Assembly: GCF_001424045.1 (NCBI RefSeq)
Contig: NZ_LMQB01000027.1
Location: forward strand, 62,001 to 126,000
Length of the DNA: 64,000 bases
Source: Rhizobium sp. Leaf371
Lineage (GTDB): Bacteria; Pseudomonadota; Alphaproteobacteria; Rhizobiales; Rhizobiaceae
Direction: 5' to 3'
Shown: in pieces, positions 27,665 through 37,196 of the stretch
Numbering within the stretch: position 1 is the first letter of the stretch
Layout of the letters: each line of letters begins with the position of its first letter
Notes under the pieces: model-generated
What the model saw: the letters and a program-made list of their open reading frames with translations, nothing else
What the model was told of the DNA's origin: nothing
Databases searched by the model: none
Made by a program: the position numbers and the translations under genes

Positions 27665-28666
27665 CTACCTCGCCCGCGCGGCGGGCATGTCGCCCTGCTT
27701 GATCGTGTCGGAGAACCGGGGCGCGGATCGGCGCGCCAGACGGAAATCGAGATCGCGGCTGACAAGGCGATCGACGGCCGCGGCCGTGTCCGCCAGGATG
27801 AGCCGATAGCCGGCGATCGACCTCGCGAAGTAGTTATAGATGACGACGGCAGGAATGGCGGCGACGAGACCGATCGCCGTCGCCAGCAGTGCCTCTGCGA
27901 TGCCTGGGGCCACGATGGCAAGGTTGGTCGTCTGTGCCTGGCTGATGCCGATGAAGGAATTCATGATGCCCCAAACCGTGCCGAACAGGCCGACGAAGGG
28001 GGAGATGGAGCCCACCGTCGCAAGCACGCCCGTGCCGGCCGCGATCTTCTTGCCGGCGCCCGCCTCGATCCGCTGAAGGCGCGAGGCAACCCGTTCCTTG
28101 ACGCCCTCGCCCGGTACCAGATCGAGAATCGGTTCGGACTTGCTCAGCTCCTGTCCCGCCGCCGTCAGCATGGCAACGGCCGGCCCGCTGCGGACATCAC
28201 CGCTCTGCGATGCGTCCCGCAATCCGGTCGCGTCGGAGAAATGGGCAAGCGCCTGGCGAAGGCGCGCCTTGGCCGCCGACAGTTCGAAAACCTTGAAGAG
28301 AAGAATCGACCAGGTGGCCACCGAAGCGAGCGCCAGCGCAATCATCACCCCTTTCACCACATAGTCGGCGGCCAGGAACATGCCGACCGGCGACAGATCG
28401 TGCGGCAGAGCCGGATCTGCGCCCTCGACGGCCGTGGCATCCGGCAGCGCTGCCGACGGCTCGGCTGTCGGTGGCGCGGTGGGGCCCGTTTCAGGCGCCG
28501 AAGGGGGCGTCGCCTGCTCGCTCAATGGCGTCGATTTTGCCGCGGGCGGCGCGTCCACCGATGGCGCCGGCGGTGTGGCTGTCTGCGCGATGGCCGGCAG
28601 CGGCAGGGTGGCCGCCCCCAATAGCGCGACGGCAAGAAAGAACGAGGAAGTTTTGCGGTTCGACAT
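27665..28666 (-). CDS. exbB: TonB-system proton channel protein ExbB
   Basis: Proton-driven motor subunit of the TonB complex, MotA/TolQ/ExbB family. The 333-aa product has a signal-peptide-like start (ending near AIAQ), an unusual Pro/Ala/Thr-rich segment of about 65 residues, then three membrane helices and the conserved [14 protein letters not shown] and [20 protein letters not shown] motifs. The N-terminal extension matches the long ExbB type of alphaproteobacteria and Pseudomonas. It forms a pair with exbD; I saw no TGA-N9-TCA iron box just upstream. Confidence 0.93.
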   Translation of the reverse strand: MSNRKTSSFFLAVALLGAATLPLPAIAQTATPPAPSVDAPPAAKSTPLSEQATPPSAPETGPTAPPTAEPSAALPDATAVEGADPALPHDLSPVGMFLAADYVVKGVMIALALASVATWSILLFKVFELSAAKARLRQALAHFSDATGLRDASQSGDVRSGPAVAMLTAAGQELSKSEPILDLVPGEGVKERVASRLQRIEAGAGKKIAAGTGVLATVGSISPFVGLFGTVWGIMNSFIGISQAQTTNLAIVAPGIAEALLATAIGLVAAIPAVVIYNYFARSIAGYRLILADTAAAVDRLVSRDLDFRLARRSAPRFSDTIKQGDMPAARAR

Positions 28667-28815
28667 GATCCGTCCATCTCAAGCGGTTCATCCCTTCCGC
28701 CAGGCGGAGGATGATTTCGGTCGCCGGCCGGAGCCGGTTTCGTCACCTCGGTGACGTCGTTGTGCTCTCATATGTCACCCAGGACGGGTAAGGCAAGATT
28801 TCTAGAGTATTTTCG

Positions 28816-31320
28816 TCATGATTCTTCGTCGGTGATCGGTTCGACAGACTTCTCGCTCGGAAGCGCGTCGTTGTCGTAGGCGTCGCGGCGCCAGTCATAG
28901 GCGCGATGACGCTGCCAGGGACGGCTCAACCCCTCCATCGCCGAGACGATCCGCCGCCCGCCCGGCATTGCGGAATCCGCGTAGATTTCGAGCGCGCCCG
29001 TCCGCCGGAGCATGCGCGCGGACGCGAGAAGGGCTCCGGAGCGGCAGGTGGAGAAGACGGGGTTTGCGGAGGTCACGACGATATCGGCGACATCGCAGGC
29101 GGAACCGATGAGCCGCCGATCATCGACCGTCACGATGACCCAGCCTTCCTGAGACGTCGTGGCGCACCATTGGTCGGGGACGCAGGAAAAGCGGCCAGGC
29201 GTTCCCTCGCCGATCAGACGCTGCAGGGACGCTCGTGCTGCGGCGGTCGGAAAGGCCGGCCGCCTGCGCGTTTCGGCTGTCGGCGCCGGCTCCTGCGCTG
29301 CCGGTTCGGGCAAAGCGAGATCGGCCCGTGCGATGGGCGCAACATGATTTTCGAGACGCAGCGCCCGCGTCCACTGGCCGTAGATGAAGGCGGGTGGCCG
29401 GCTTCGGTTGCTGGCACCTGCCGTGCCGTCGATGACCGCAGACAGGCGCCCGTCCTCGGCGATGACGAGGACCGGGCGTTCTGACGGCGCAAGAAAGGCG
29501 ATGCAGAGACCTGCCGCGACAAGGCCGAGACCCGTCAAGGCCAGCCGTGTGCGCAACAGGCAGCAAACGACGCCACCGATCGCGATCAGCGCAAAGGCGG
29601 ACTGCGGCAGCCGCCCGGTCGAAATCTGCCCGCCGAGCGACGAGACGAAACGCGCGACGGCCAGCATGACCTCAATCCCGTAGCCCATGACGATCAGCGG
29701 CAGGGTATCGAGGCCGAACGGCATCAACAGCATCGCCATCAGTCCCGCGGGCATGACGATGATGCCGATGACCGGCATGGCGAGCATGTTGCCGAGGAGA
29801 CCATAGGCCGGCAGCTGGTTGAAGTGGGCCGCCGAGTAGATCATCGTGGAAACGCCCCCCATCAGGGAGCTCAAAAACAACCCCGCGAGGAAACTGCGAA
29901 TGCCGGCAAACCTGTCGTTCCCGCTCCGGCGGCCAGCCGTCGCCTTGCGCTCGCGCCAGCGGGCATAGCCGGCGACGAGCGCGAGCGTCGCGGCGAAGGA
30001 CATCTGGAAACCGGGGCCGGAGACGGCGGACGGGTCCACGGCCAGGATGACGAGCGCCGCCATGGCGACATTGCGCAGGCTGATCGACGGTCGATCGAAG
30101 AACACGGCCACAAGCATGATGACGATCATGATCCAGGACCGGACCGCGGATACGGCACCGCCGGAGATCAGGATGTAAAAACACACCATGACGAGAGCCC
30201 CGGCGGCGGCGATCTTCTTGATCGGCACCCGATGGGCGAGGCCAGGCACGAGGCTGAGCCCGGTCCGCAAGCCGACGAGCAGGGTCCCGGCGGCCAGGAC
30301 CATGTTCATCCCCGAGATCGCCAGCACATGGCCGAGGCCGGAATTTCGCAGAGCCGTGATGCTGTCGCGGCCGATCGCCCGCTCCTCGGCGGTGACGAGG
30401 GCGGCAGCGATCGCGCCGGCATCGCCCGGGATCGTCGCCCGGATCCGGATGCCGATCGCTTCACGCCAAACGGCAAGCCCTGCCCATGCTGTGTCGATCG
30501 CGCTGCCCTGCCCGGCTGAATCGTCTCCGGCACCGGAAAGGATCTCCGGCTTGCCATAGGCATAGCCAACGGCACCGATCCCCTTGAAGAAGCTGTCGAA
30601 GCCGAAATCGTTGAGGCCGGCAAGCGCGGGGCCGGACGGCGGCGACAGGCGTGCGCGTCCCCTGATCGTCTCCCCGACATTCGCCGGCCTGCCTTTGCGG
30701 ACCATCAGCGTCAGGGTGGCGGGGGGGCGCCGCAGCGTCGGCGCCTCCGTGCGTTGCAGCGCGACAATATAGCGGTAGGCGTTCCTGCCGGAGATCTCCC
30801 GACTGAGAATGCGGCCCGTCAAGGTCGTCGTCACCGGCGAATCCAGCAGGACGGTCGGCGATCCCTCGGTCTCGAAGGCGGCGAAGGTCGCGCCGAGCAG
30901 CAGGCTCGTTGCCACGATGATGCCGGCGCAGAGCAAACCCGGCCGCCACAGAAGTGCGATGCTGGCTATGCAAAAAACACATGACAGCACTGCGAGAATG
31001 AGCGCGCCGGGCGGATCGCGGGCTGAAAACCAGAGGATGGCGCCGAGCGCGATCAGTAGCGGCAGGAAGAGAAACGGGTGCCCGAACGCCGTCTCCTCCT
31101 CCCAGGAAAGGCGGAACCTGTCCGGCCACGTGCGCGGTTGCGGTCGGAGCTTGGCAAGCCATCGGCTGCGAGACGGCATTGCGGGGAACGGTATTTTCGC
31201 CCTGCCCCGCTTTTCCGGGGAGACGAAGGCCATGGGACGGACCGCCGGAGCGGGCTCCCAGGCAACATGCTCGGCGCTCCGCTGGCGGACATCGGTTGGA
31301 GTCTCCGGCACGTTGCGCAT
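28816..31320 (-). CDS. comEC: ComEC/Rec2 family competence membrane protein
   Basis: An 834-aa polytopic protein of the DNA-uptake channel family. An N-terminal DUF4131-type region (about 80-290, with hydrophobic segments) precedes the Competence domain with many helices (motif HVLAISGMNMVLAAG near 335). The C-terminal third should hold a metallo-beta-lactamase-like nuclease, but no HxHxDH motif is seen; the region is degenerate. This is usual for rhizobial ComEC. No other competence gene is adjacent, so function in transformation is uncertain. The ATG at 31320 (MRNVPETP) is the likely start. Confidence 0.85.
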   Translation of the reverse strand: MRNVPETPTDVRQRSAEHVAWEPAPAVRPMAFVSPEKRGRAKIPFPAMPSRSRWLAKLRPQPRTWPDRFRLSWEEETAFGHPFLFLPLLIALGAILWFSARDPPGALILAVLSCVFCIASIALLWRPGLLCAGIIVATSLLLGATFAAFETEGSPTVLLDSPVTTTLTGRILSREISGRNAYRYIVALQRTEAPTLRRPPATLTLMVRKGRPANVGETIRGRARLSPPSGPALAGLNDFGFDSFFKGIGAVGYAYGKPEILSGAGDDSAGQGSAIDTAWAGLAVWREAIGIRIRATIPGDAGAIAAALVTAEERAIGRDSITALRNSGLGHVLAISGMNMVLAAGTLLVGLRTGLSLVPGLAHRVPIKKIAAAGALVMVCFYILISGGAVSAVRSWIMIVIMLVAVFFDRPSISLRNVAMAALVILAVDPSAVSGPGFQMSFAATLALVAGYARWRERKATAGRRSGNDRFAGIRSFLAGLFLSSLMGGVSTMIYSAAHFNQLPAYGLLGNMLAMPVIGIIVMPAGLMAMLLMPFGLDTLPLIVMGYGIEVMLAVARFVSSLGGQISTGRLPQSAFALIAIGGVVCCLLRTRLALTGLGLVAAGLCIAFLAPSERPVLVIAEDGRLSAVIDGTAGASNRSRPPAFIYGQWTRALRLENHVAPIARADLALPEPAAQEPAPTAETRRRPAFPTAAARASLQRLIGEGTPGRFSCVPDQWCATTSQEGWVIVTVDDRRLIGSACDVADIVVTSANPVFSTCRSGALLASARMLRRTGALEIYADSAMPGGRRIVSAMEGLSRPWQRHRAYDWRRDAYDNDALPSEKSVEPITDEES

Positions 31321-31586
31321 CACATGCCATGCCCCTCTACCCACCCGAGAAAAGTGTCGCAGAAAACGGGGCGGGTTTCAATTTTGAGTTTGTGCCTATT
31401 TCTTCATCATGTCGGGCGACGCGCACTGGAACCCGCAGCTTTCCTAAGCAGGCGCGATTGGAACTGCCGACAATCCATGCAACTATCGCGTCGCGAAATG
31501 ATTATGCTGCATCGCAAAACGGATGTCCCCGAGCGCTTGGCAGGGGGTATCAAATGCGGTAGCACTGAGGCAACAACGATGAATTG
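31321..31586. other. Divergent promoter region comEC-gltA
   Basis: About 265 bases between divergent genes. It should hold both promoters, but I cannot assign -35/-10 boxes with confidence. No gene seen; in several relatives gltX is found near here but there is no room for it. Confidence 0.4.
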
Positions 31587-31604
31587 CGGCACGATTTCGT
31601 GCCG
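31587..31604 (+). promoter_or_regulatory. Short hairpin in the gltA leader
   Basis: CGGCACG and CGTGCCG pair around an ATTT loop and are followed by TTT, 14 bases before the GGAGG ribosome-binding site of gltA. It may be a leader stabiliser or weak attenuator. Confidence 0.4.
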
Positions 31605-31630
31605 TTTCGGTGCAAACGGAGGATCGCTCT

Positions 31631-32920
31631 ATGGCAGGCAAAAGCGCAACGGTCACGGTGAACGATAAATCGGTCGAACTGCCCGTGCGGTCCGGTTCCA
31701 TCGGCCCGGAAGTGGTCGATATCGGCACGCTCTACAAGCAAACCGGTCAGTTCACCTATGATCCGGGCTTCACGTCGACCGCATCCTGCGAGTCGAAGAT
31801 TACCTATATCGACGGTGACGAGGGCATCCTACTGCACCGCGGTTTTCCGATCGAGCAGCTCGCGGAACAGGGCGACTTCCTCGAAGTCTGCTATCTTCTG
31901 CTCTACGGCGAACTGCCGACGAAGGCGCAGAAGATCGATTTCGATCACCGCGTCACGCACCACACCATGGTGCACGAACAGATGTCGCGCTTCTTCACCG
32001 GTTTCCGTCGCGATGCCCACCCGATGGCCGTCATGTGCGGCTGTGTCGGCGCGCTCTCGGCCTTCTACCACGACTCGACCGACATCACCGATCCGCACCA
32101 GCGCATGGTCGCAAGCCTGCGCATGATCGCGAAGATGCCGACGCTCGCCGCCATGGCTTACAAGTACCATATCGGCCAGCCCTTCGTTTACCCGAAGAAC
32201 GACCTCGATTACGCGTCGAACTTCCTGCACATGTGCTTTGCCGTCCCCTGCGAGGAGTACAAGGTCAACCCGGTGCTCGCACGCGCCATGGACCGGATCT
32301 TCATCCTCCATGCCGATCATGAGCAGAACGCGTCGACGTCGACGGTTCGTCTCGCCGGCTCCTCGGGCGCAAACCCGTTTGCCTGTATCGCGGCCGGCAT
32401 CGCCTGCCTCTGGGGCCCGGCACATGGCGGCGCCAACGAGGCGGCGCTGAACATGCTGGCGGAAATCGGCTCGGTCGATCGCATTCCGGAATATGTCGCC
32501 AAGGCCAAGGACAAGAACGATCCGTTCCGCCTGATGGGCTTCGGTCACCGCGTCTACAAGAACTACGACCCGCGCGCCAAGATCATGCAGAAGACGACGC
32601 ATGAGGTTCTGGCCGAACTCGGCCACAAGGACGATCCGCTCCTGCAGGTCGCCATGGAACTCGAGCGCATCGCGCTGACGGACCCCTACTTCATCGAGAA
32701 GAAGCTGTACCCGAACATCGACTTCTACTCGGGCATCACGCTGAAGGCGCTCGGCTTCCCCACGACCATGTTCACCGTGCTGTTTGCTCTGGCACGCACC
32801 GTCGGCTGGATCGCCCAGTGGAACGAAATGATCGAGGATCCGGAGCAGCGCATCGGCCGTCCGCGCCAGCTTTATGTCGGCGAACCGAAGCGCGACTACG
32901 TTCCCGTTTCCAAGCGCTGA
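31631..32920 (+). CDS. gltA: Citrate synthase
   Basis: First enzyme of the TCA cycle, joining oxaloacetate and acetyl-CoA. The 429-aa product is the hexameric type of Gram-negative bacteria. Catalytic residues lie in [12 protein letters not shown] (His), [14 protein letters not shown] (His) and NIDFYSG (Asp). GGAGG stands 8 bases before the ATG at 31631 (MAGKSATV), which decides the start over an in-frame ATG 7 codons upstream. A strong terminator follows. Confidence 0.97.
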   Translation: MAGKSATVTVNDKSVELPVRSGSIGPEVVDIGTLYKQTGQFTYDPGFTSTASCESKITYIDGDEGILLHRGFPIEQLAEQGDFLEVCYLLLYGELPTKAQKIDFDHRVTHHTMVHEQMSRFFTGFRRDAHPMAVMCGCVGALSAFYHDSTDITDPHQRMVASLRMIAKMPTLAAMAYKYHIGQPFVYPKNDLDYASNFLHMCFAVPCEEYKVNPVLARAMDRIFILHADHEQNASTSTVRLAGSSGANPFACIAAGIACLWGPAHGGANEAALNMLAEIGSVDRIPEYVAKAKDKNDPFRLMGFGHRVYKNYDPRAKIMQKTTHEVLAELGHKDDPLLQVAMELERIALTDPYFIEKKLYPNIDFYSGITLKALGFPTTMFTVLFALARTVGWIAQWNEMIEDPEQRIGRPRQLYVGEPKRDYVPVSKR

Positions 32921-32951
32921 GCCATTGGGCTTCAGAACCTGAGAACACAAG

Positions 32952-32978
32952 CCGCGGGCCTCAAGCCCGCGGTTTTTT
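32952..32978 (+). terminator. Rho-independent terminator of gltA
   Basis: Perfect 8-base stem CCGCGGGC / GCCCGCGG, 5-base loop, followed by six T, 31 bases after the gltA stop. Confidence 0.93.
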
Positions 32979-33046
32979 CGTTGCGGGTCGCCCGTCTTCC
33001 GTCGTCTTCACGAAGGGCATCACAGGTCGACTTTTCGATCGACAAG

Positions 33047-33077
33047 AAAAAAGCCAGCCTCCCGGGAGAGACTGGCT
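33047..33077 (-). terminator. Rho-independent terminator of the L,D-transpeptidase gene
   Basis: On the minus strand AGCCAG pairs with CTGGCT, extended by inner pairs after one mismatch, and is followed by TTTTTT. It lies about 40 bases after the stop. Confidence 0.85.
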
Positions 33078-33117
33078 TCGATAGAGGCGATGGCATCCGT
33101 GGGCAGAAAGCGCGGGC

Positions 33118-35007
33118 TCAGCCCTCGATACGGCGAACCTGGCGTGTCGCGTCGAAGGCGCGGTTCATGTACATGTCCCGATCGTAGACATCGTCGAAAT
33201 AGGCGACGCGGCCATCCTTGTCCGGCCACGCCGTGAAGTAGGCGACGTAGACGGGAATGCGGCTGGGAACCGAGACGCCCTTGTTGCGGCCACCGGCAAT
33301 CTGCCGGGCGACGTCGTCGACCGTCGTTCCGAGCACCGCAGCGGCCATGCGGCGCGGGTCGGCGAGCCGGACGCAACCATGGCTGAGCGCCCGCATGTCC
33401 TTTTTGAAGAAGCTCTTCGACGGCGTGTCGTGCATGTAGATCGCATGCGCATTGGGGAACAGGATCTTCAGCTCGCCGAGCGCATTGTCGTCGGACGGCG
33501 GCTGGCGAACGGAGACGGACTTGGTCGAGCCGTACCAATCGACATCATAGGACGAGACGGGGCGGCCGCCGACTTCCACCTGATAGCCGAGGCGATCGAG
33601 ATAGCCGGGATCGCTGCGCAGCTTCGGCAGCATCTCGTTGATGATGATCGACTGCGGCACACCCCAATAGGGATTGAACTCGACGGTCTGGATCTCGTCT
33701 TCGAAAAAATAAGTCTGGTTCGTCTTGGACCCCACGACGACGCGCATATTGAACTGCTCGACGCCGTCATCATGGTAGGAGGCGGTGAAAGCCGGCTGGT
33801 TGATGAAGACGTAGCGGTTGCCGAGATCGGCCGGAAGCCAGCGGGCCTGCTCCATGGCGATGCGCAGCTTGGCGATCTTGTCGGCATTGCTGTCGCCGCC
33901 GCTCAGGATCCGGATCGACGCACGGCCGACGACGCCGTCCGGCTTCAGGCCGTTCTCCTTCTGGAAACCTTCGACCAGCGCCACGAGATCCGGCGTGTAT
34001 GCCTCGCTGCCCTGATAGGCGCCGAGTGCCACGGCATGCTCGGCCTTCAGGGTGTCGGAGCCTTTTGCCTTGATCGCGGCGATTACGGCGGGCAGGCCGG
34101 GATCGGAAATGCCGGGCTTCAGCAGCGTGCCTTCCGGGATCTCGATGCGTGGCTGACCGTCGGCGGACGCTTCCAGCCGCTTCAACTCATCGCGCAGCGC
34201 CGTGAACTCGGAATTGGCCGGCGTCTGCGTGGCGAGGAATGCCGCGACATCATGGCTGGCCGCGATGACGCGCATCTTGCCGGCCAGGTTCACGTCCTTG
34301 CGCTTGAAATCGTGATAGCCGGAGATCGCGTTCGGATCGATGCGGCCGCGCACCGTATCCTGCACATAGGTCAGCACGGCGGCACTGAGCCGGATCTCGA
34401 ACGAGACGAGGGCTTTTTCGCGCGCCGCCATATCCGTGGCATCCGGCGTTTCCATCGGAAGGGCGACGGCGTAATCCAGCGGATCGAGCCCGATGCTGCC
34501 GGCATCCGCAAGCACGGCCATGGCGGCACGGGCGCGGTCGTTGACGCCATTGGCGTCGATCCAGATCAGAGCGTCGGTTCCCGCGTAATAGGCTTCGATC
34601 GTCTTGGCGACCTCAGGAGCCGCATAGGCGGTGACGGAGGGCATATAGGGGCGAGCATCGCTCAGGAGGGTGGTATCGCCTGTCGATACCAGTTCGGGAC
34701 GAAGCGAGCCGGTAACGACCGGATCGACCAGGCGGTCGGTCTCGATCCGGCGCGGAGCCTCGGCCTTATACGTATAATATTTCGGGCCGACGACGCGCGG
34801 TGCCGGCGAAGAGGAGGCGCTGCGCCGTGCAGGCTGCTCCTGCGCGGGTGCCGGCGCTGTCTCCGGCATCGTCTGGAAGGTTTCTGGCGCACGGTTGCGA
34901 CGGAACAGGTCCATCAGCGTCATGGCGTCGGCTTGACCGACGTTAAGCGTGGTCAGGGTGCACCCGGACATGAGGGTGACGATCGCTGCTGTCTTCTTCA
35001 ATGTCAT
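33118..35007 (-). CDS. L,D-transpeptidase, YcbB/LdtD type
   Basis: Periplasmic enzyme that makes 3-3 cross-links in peptidoglycan, insensitive to most beta-lactams. The 629-aa protein has a signal sequence with a Cys (LMSGC) that could be a lipoprotein site. A YcbB-type scaffold domain follows, then a peptidoglycan-binding domain near 355-375 (LVALVEGFQKENGLKPDG) and a C-terminal YkuD domain with the catalytic His and Cys in HDTPSKSFF and ALSHGCVRLADP. The ATG at 35007 is chosen for the signal sequence. Rhizobiales that grow from the pole use many such enzymes. Confidence 0.92.
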   Translation of the reverse strand: MTLKKTAAIVTLMSGCTLTTLNVGQADAMTLMDLFRRNRAPETFQTMPETAPAPAQEQPARRSASSSPAPRVVGPKYYTYKAEAPRRIETDRLVDPVVTGSLRPELVSTGDTTLLSDARPYMPSVTAYAAPEVAKTIEAYYAGTDALIWIDANGVNDRARAAMAVLADAGSIGLDPLDYAVALPMETPDATDMAAREKALVSFEIRLSAAVLTYVQDTVRGRIDPNAISGYHDFKRKDVNLAGKMRVIAASHDVAAFLATQTPANSEFTALRDELKRLEASADGQPRIEIPEGTLLKPGISDPGLPAVIAAIKAKGSDTLKAEHAVALGAYQGSEAYTPDLVALVEGFQKENGLKPDGVVGRASIRILSGGDSNADKIAKLRIAMEQARWLPADLGNRYVFINQPAFTASYHDDGVEQFNMRVVVGSKTNQTYFFEDEIQTVEFNPYWGVPQSIIINEMLPKLRSDPGYLDRLGYQVEVGGRPVSSYDVDWYGSTKSVSVRQPPSDDNALGELKILFPNAHAIYMHDTPSKSFFKKDMRALSHGCVRLADPRRMAAAVLGTTVDDVARQIAGGRNKGVSVPSRIPVYVAYFTAWPDKDGRVAYFDDVYDRDMYMNRAFDATRQVRRIEG

Positions 35008-35518
35008 AGCCGAACTTTCCGTATCGCAGTGCCGCCTCATGGCGGGTGGCGCCCGATGCCGTTCATGTCACCAAGCATCCGACTTATAAGAAATGTTGGT
35101 GAATGAAAAGGAAACGCGCACGCTGTCATCGGGCAAGAAACGCGCGAAAAATGGAGGTCGGACGTGACCTGAAACTGCCCAAGAAACTGATAGTTCTTGC
35201 TTTTCGCCGCGCGCTTTTTGCAGCATCGGAATGAAAACTTTTCCGCACACTTGCCCGGCTTCCGAAGAGACATCAGGTCTGTGTTACAAAAGGCACAGAA
35301 TGCAACCCCCGATGCCTCGGCCGCGACTCGCATACGCGCGCCTCATGGTGCGCGCATCATTCAAACGATTGTACGCCCGGCGCCCCTCCTCTGCCCCTTT
35401 ACAATCGGGCGGCACCTGGGCCACAGAAGACCCCAGACTGGCCGGGCCTTGTCGAGGCCGGCTCCGAGGATCTTGCGGCGCTCCGCGGTGCTGCATCAGG
35501 CGAATCAGGGAAGAGACG
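35008..35518. other. Divergent promoter region between the transpeptidase gene and fumC
   Basis: About 510 bases. Open frames that enter fumC from upstream in two frames lack coding character (rich in Arg/Pro/Ser) and a ribosome-binding site, so I see no gene. The region is AT-richer near 35080-35260 and should hold both promoters. Confidence 0.5.
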
Positions 35519-36910
35519 ATGACAGGCACCCGTACGGAAACAGATACATTCGGCCCGATCGAGGTCGCGAACGATCGCTATTGGGGCGCTCAGGCCCAGC
35601 GGTCCCTCGGCAATTTCAAGATCGGCTGGGAGAAGCAGCCGCTGTCCATCGTGCGCGCGCTGGGCATCGTCAAGCAGGCGGCGGCCAAGGCCAACATGGC
35701 GCTCGGACGCCTCGACCCCGCCGTCGGCGAGCCGATCGTCCGCGCCTCCCAGGAGGTGATCGATGGAAAGCTCAACGACCATTTCCCGCTCGTCGTGTGG
35801 CAGACGGGTTCCGGCACGCAATCGAACATGAACGCCAACGAGGTCATCTCGAACCGCGCGATCGAACTGCTCGGCGGCGTGATGGGCTCCAAGAAGCCCG
35901 TGCATCCGAACGACCACGTGAACATGAGCCAGTCTTCCAACGACACCTTCCCCACGGCCATGCACATCGCCTGTGCCGAACGCGTCGTTCACGACCTGCT
36001 GCCGGCACTGAAGCATCTGCATGCAGCGCTCGAAGTGAAAGTGAAGGCCTTCGATCACATCATCAAGATCGGCCGCACCCACACGCAGGACGCAACGCCG
36101 CTGACGCTCGGCCAGGAATTTTCCGGCTATGCCGCGCAGGTCGCGTCATCGATCAAGCGCATCGAGATGACCCTGCCGGGACTGCAGGAACTCGCCCAGG
36201 GCGGCACGGCCGTCGGGACGGGGCTCAATGCCCCGATCGGTTTTGCCGAAAAGGTCGCAGACGAGATCGCCGCAATCACCGGCATCGCCTTCACCTCGGC
36301 ACCGAATAAATTCGAGGCGCTGGCAGCGCATGATTCCATGGTCTTCAGCCATGGCGCCATCAATTCCACGGCAGCCGCGCTCTTCAAGATCGCCAACGAC
36401 ATCCGGCTTCTCGGCTCCGGCCCGCGTTCGGGACTCGGCGAACTGTCGCTGCCGGAAAACGAACCCGGCTCGTCGATCATGCCCGGCAAGGTCAACCCGA
36501 CACAGTGCGAAGCGCTGACCCAGGTCTGCGTGCAGGTCTTCGGCAATCACGCCTCGCTGACCTTCGCCGGCAGCCAGGGGCATTTCGAGCTGAACGTCTA
36601 CAATCCGCTGATGGCCTACAACTTCCTTCAGTCGGTCCAGCTGCTCGCCGATGCCGCCGTGTCCTTCACCGACAATTGCGTCACCGGCATCGAGGCGCGC
36701 GAAGACAACATCAAGGCGGCGCTCGACCGGTCGCTGATGCTCGTCACGGCGCTTGCCCCGAAGATCGGCTATGACAATGCCGCAAAGATCGCCAAGACGG
36801 CGCACAAGAACGGCACGACCCTTCGCGAGGAGGCCGTCGGCGGCGGCTACGTTACGAACGAAGAGTTCGATGCCGTCGTTCGCCCGGAAACGATGATCAG
36901 CCCGGCCTGA
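35519..36910 (+). CDS. fumC: Fumarate hydratase class II
   Basis: Iron-independent, homotetrameric fumarase that interconverts fumarate and malate. The 463-aa protein shows the superfamily signature [15 protein letters not shown] (about 315-329), the substrate-binding [28 protein letters not shown] and the [16 protein letters not shown] region with the catalytic His. The ATG at 35519 has a GGGAAGAG site. Being class II, it stays active under oxidative stress or low iron. It is followed by a strong terminator. Confidence 0.97.
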   Translation: MTGTRTETDTFGPIEVANDRYWGAQAQRSLGNFKIGWEKQPLSIVRALGIVKQAAAKANMALGRLDPAVGEPIVRASQEVIDGKLNDHFPLVVWQTGSGTQSNMNANEVISNRAIELLGGVMGSKKPVHPNDHVNMSQSSNDTFPTAMHIACAERVVHDLLPALKHLHAALEVKVKAFDHIIKIGRTHTQDATPLTLGQEFSGYAAQVASSIKRIEMTLPGLQELAQGGTAVGTGLNAPIGFAEKVADEIAAITGIAFTSAPNKFEALAAHDSMVFSHGAINSTAAALFKIANDIRLLGSGPRSGLGELSLPENEPGSSIMPGKVNPTQCEALTQVCVQVFGNHASLTFAGSQGHFELNVYNPLMAYNFLQSVQLLADAAVSFTDNCVTGIEAREDNIKAALDRSLMLVTALAPKIGYDNAAKIAKTAHKNGTTLREEAVGGGYVTNEEFDAVVRPETMISPA

Positions 36911-36950
36911 CCATCAAACGTCTCCACCGGCAAACCCTATCAGACTCGAA

Positions 36951-36977
36951 CCCCGCTTCACCCGAAGCGGGGTTTTT
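36951..36977 (+). terminator. Rho-independent terminator of fumC
   Basis: Perfect 9-base stem CCCCGCTTC / GAAGCGGGG with a 4-base loop, followed by TTTTT, 40 bases after the stop. Confidence 0.93.
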
Positions 36978-37196
36978 CGCTTGGGGCGGATCTAACTGCC
37001 GCATTCGGCTTAAGAAGGCCTCTGCTAACCGTAGTTTCTGACATTCATTAAACTTTCCCACATCTTTTAAACCCTAGAGTAGGGTATTGCAGGACGGTTT
37101 CCTCTCCAATTTCGAGAACCGCGCCTGCAGACGCGCGTCATTGCAGGCCGTAGAGGGCGTCGTCGGCGATCCCCAGGTCATCAACAGGAGGGCACC

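Noticed and set aside
28741-28756. CGTCACC/GGTGACG palindrome between comEC and exbB
   Set aside because: Only 2 bases between the arms and no U-tract; not convincing as a terminator or known operator.
35231-35518. 96-residue upstream extension of fumC
   Set aside because: No ribosome-binding site, and residues do not resemble fumarase; the family start [13 protein letters not shown] is at 35519.
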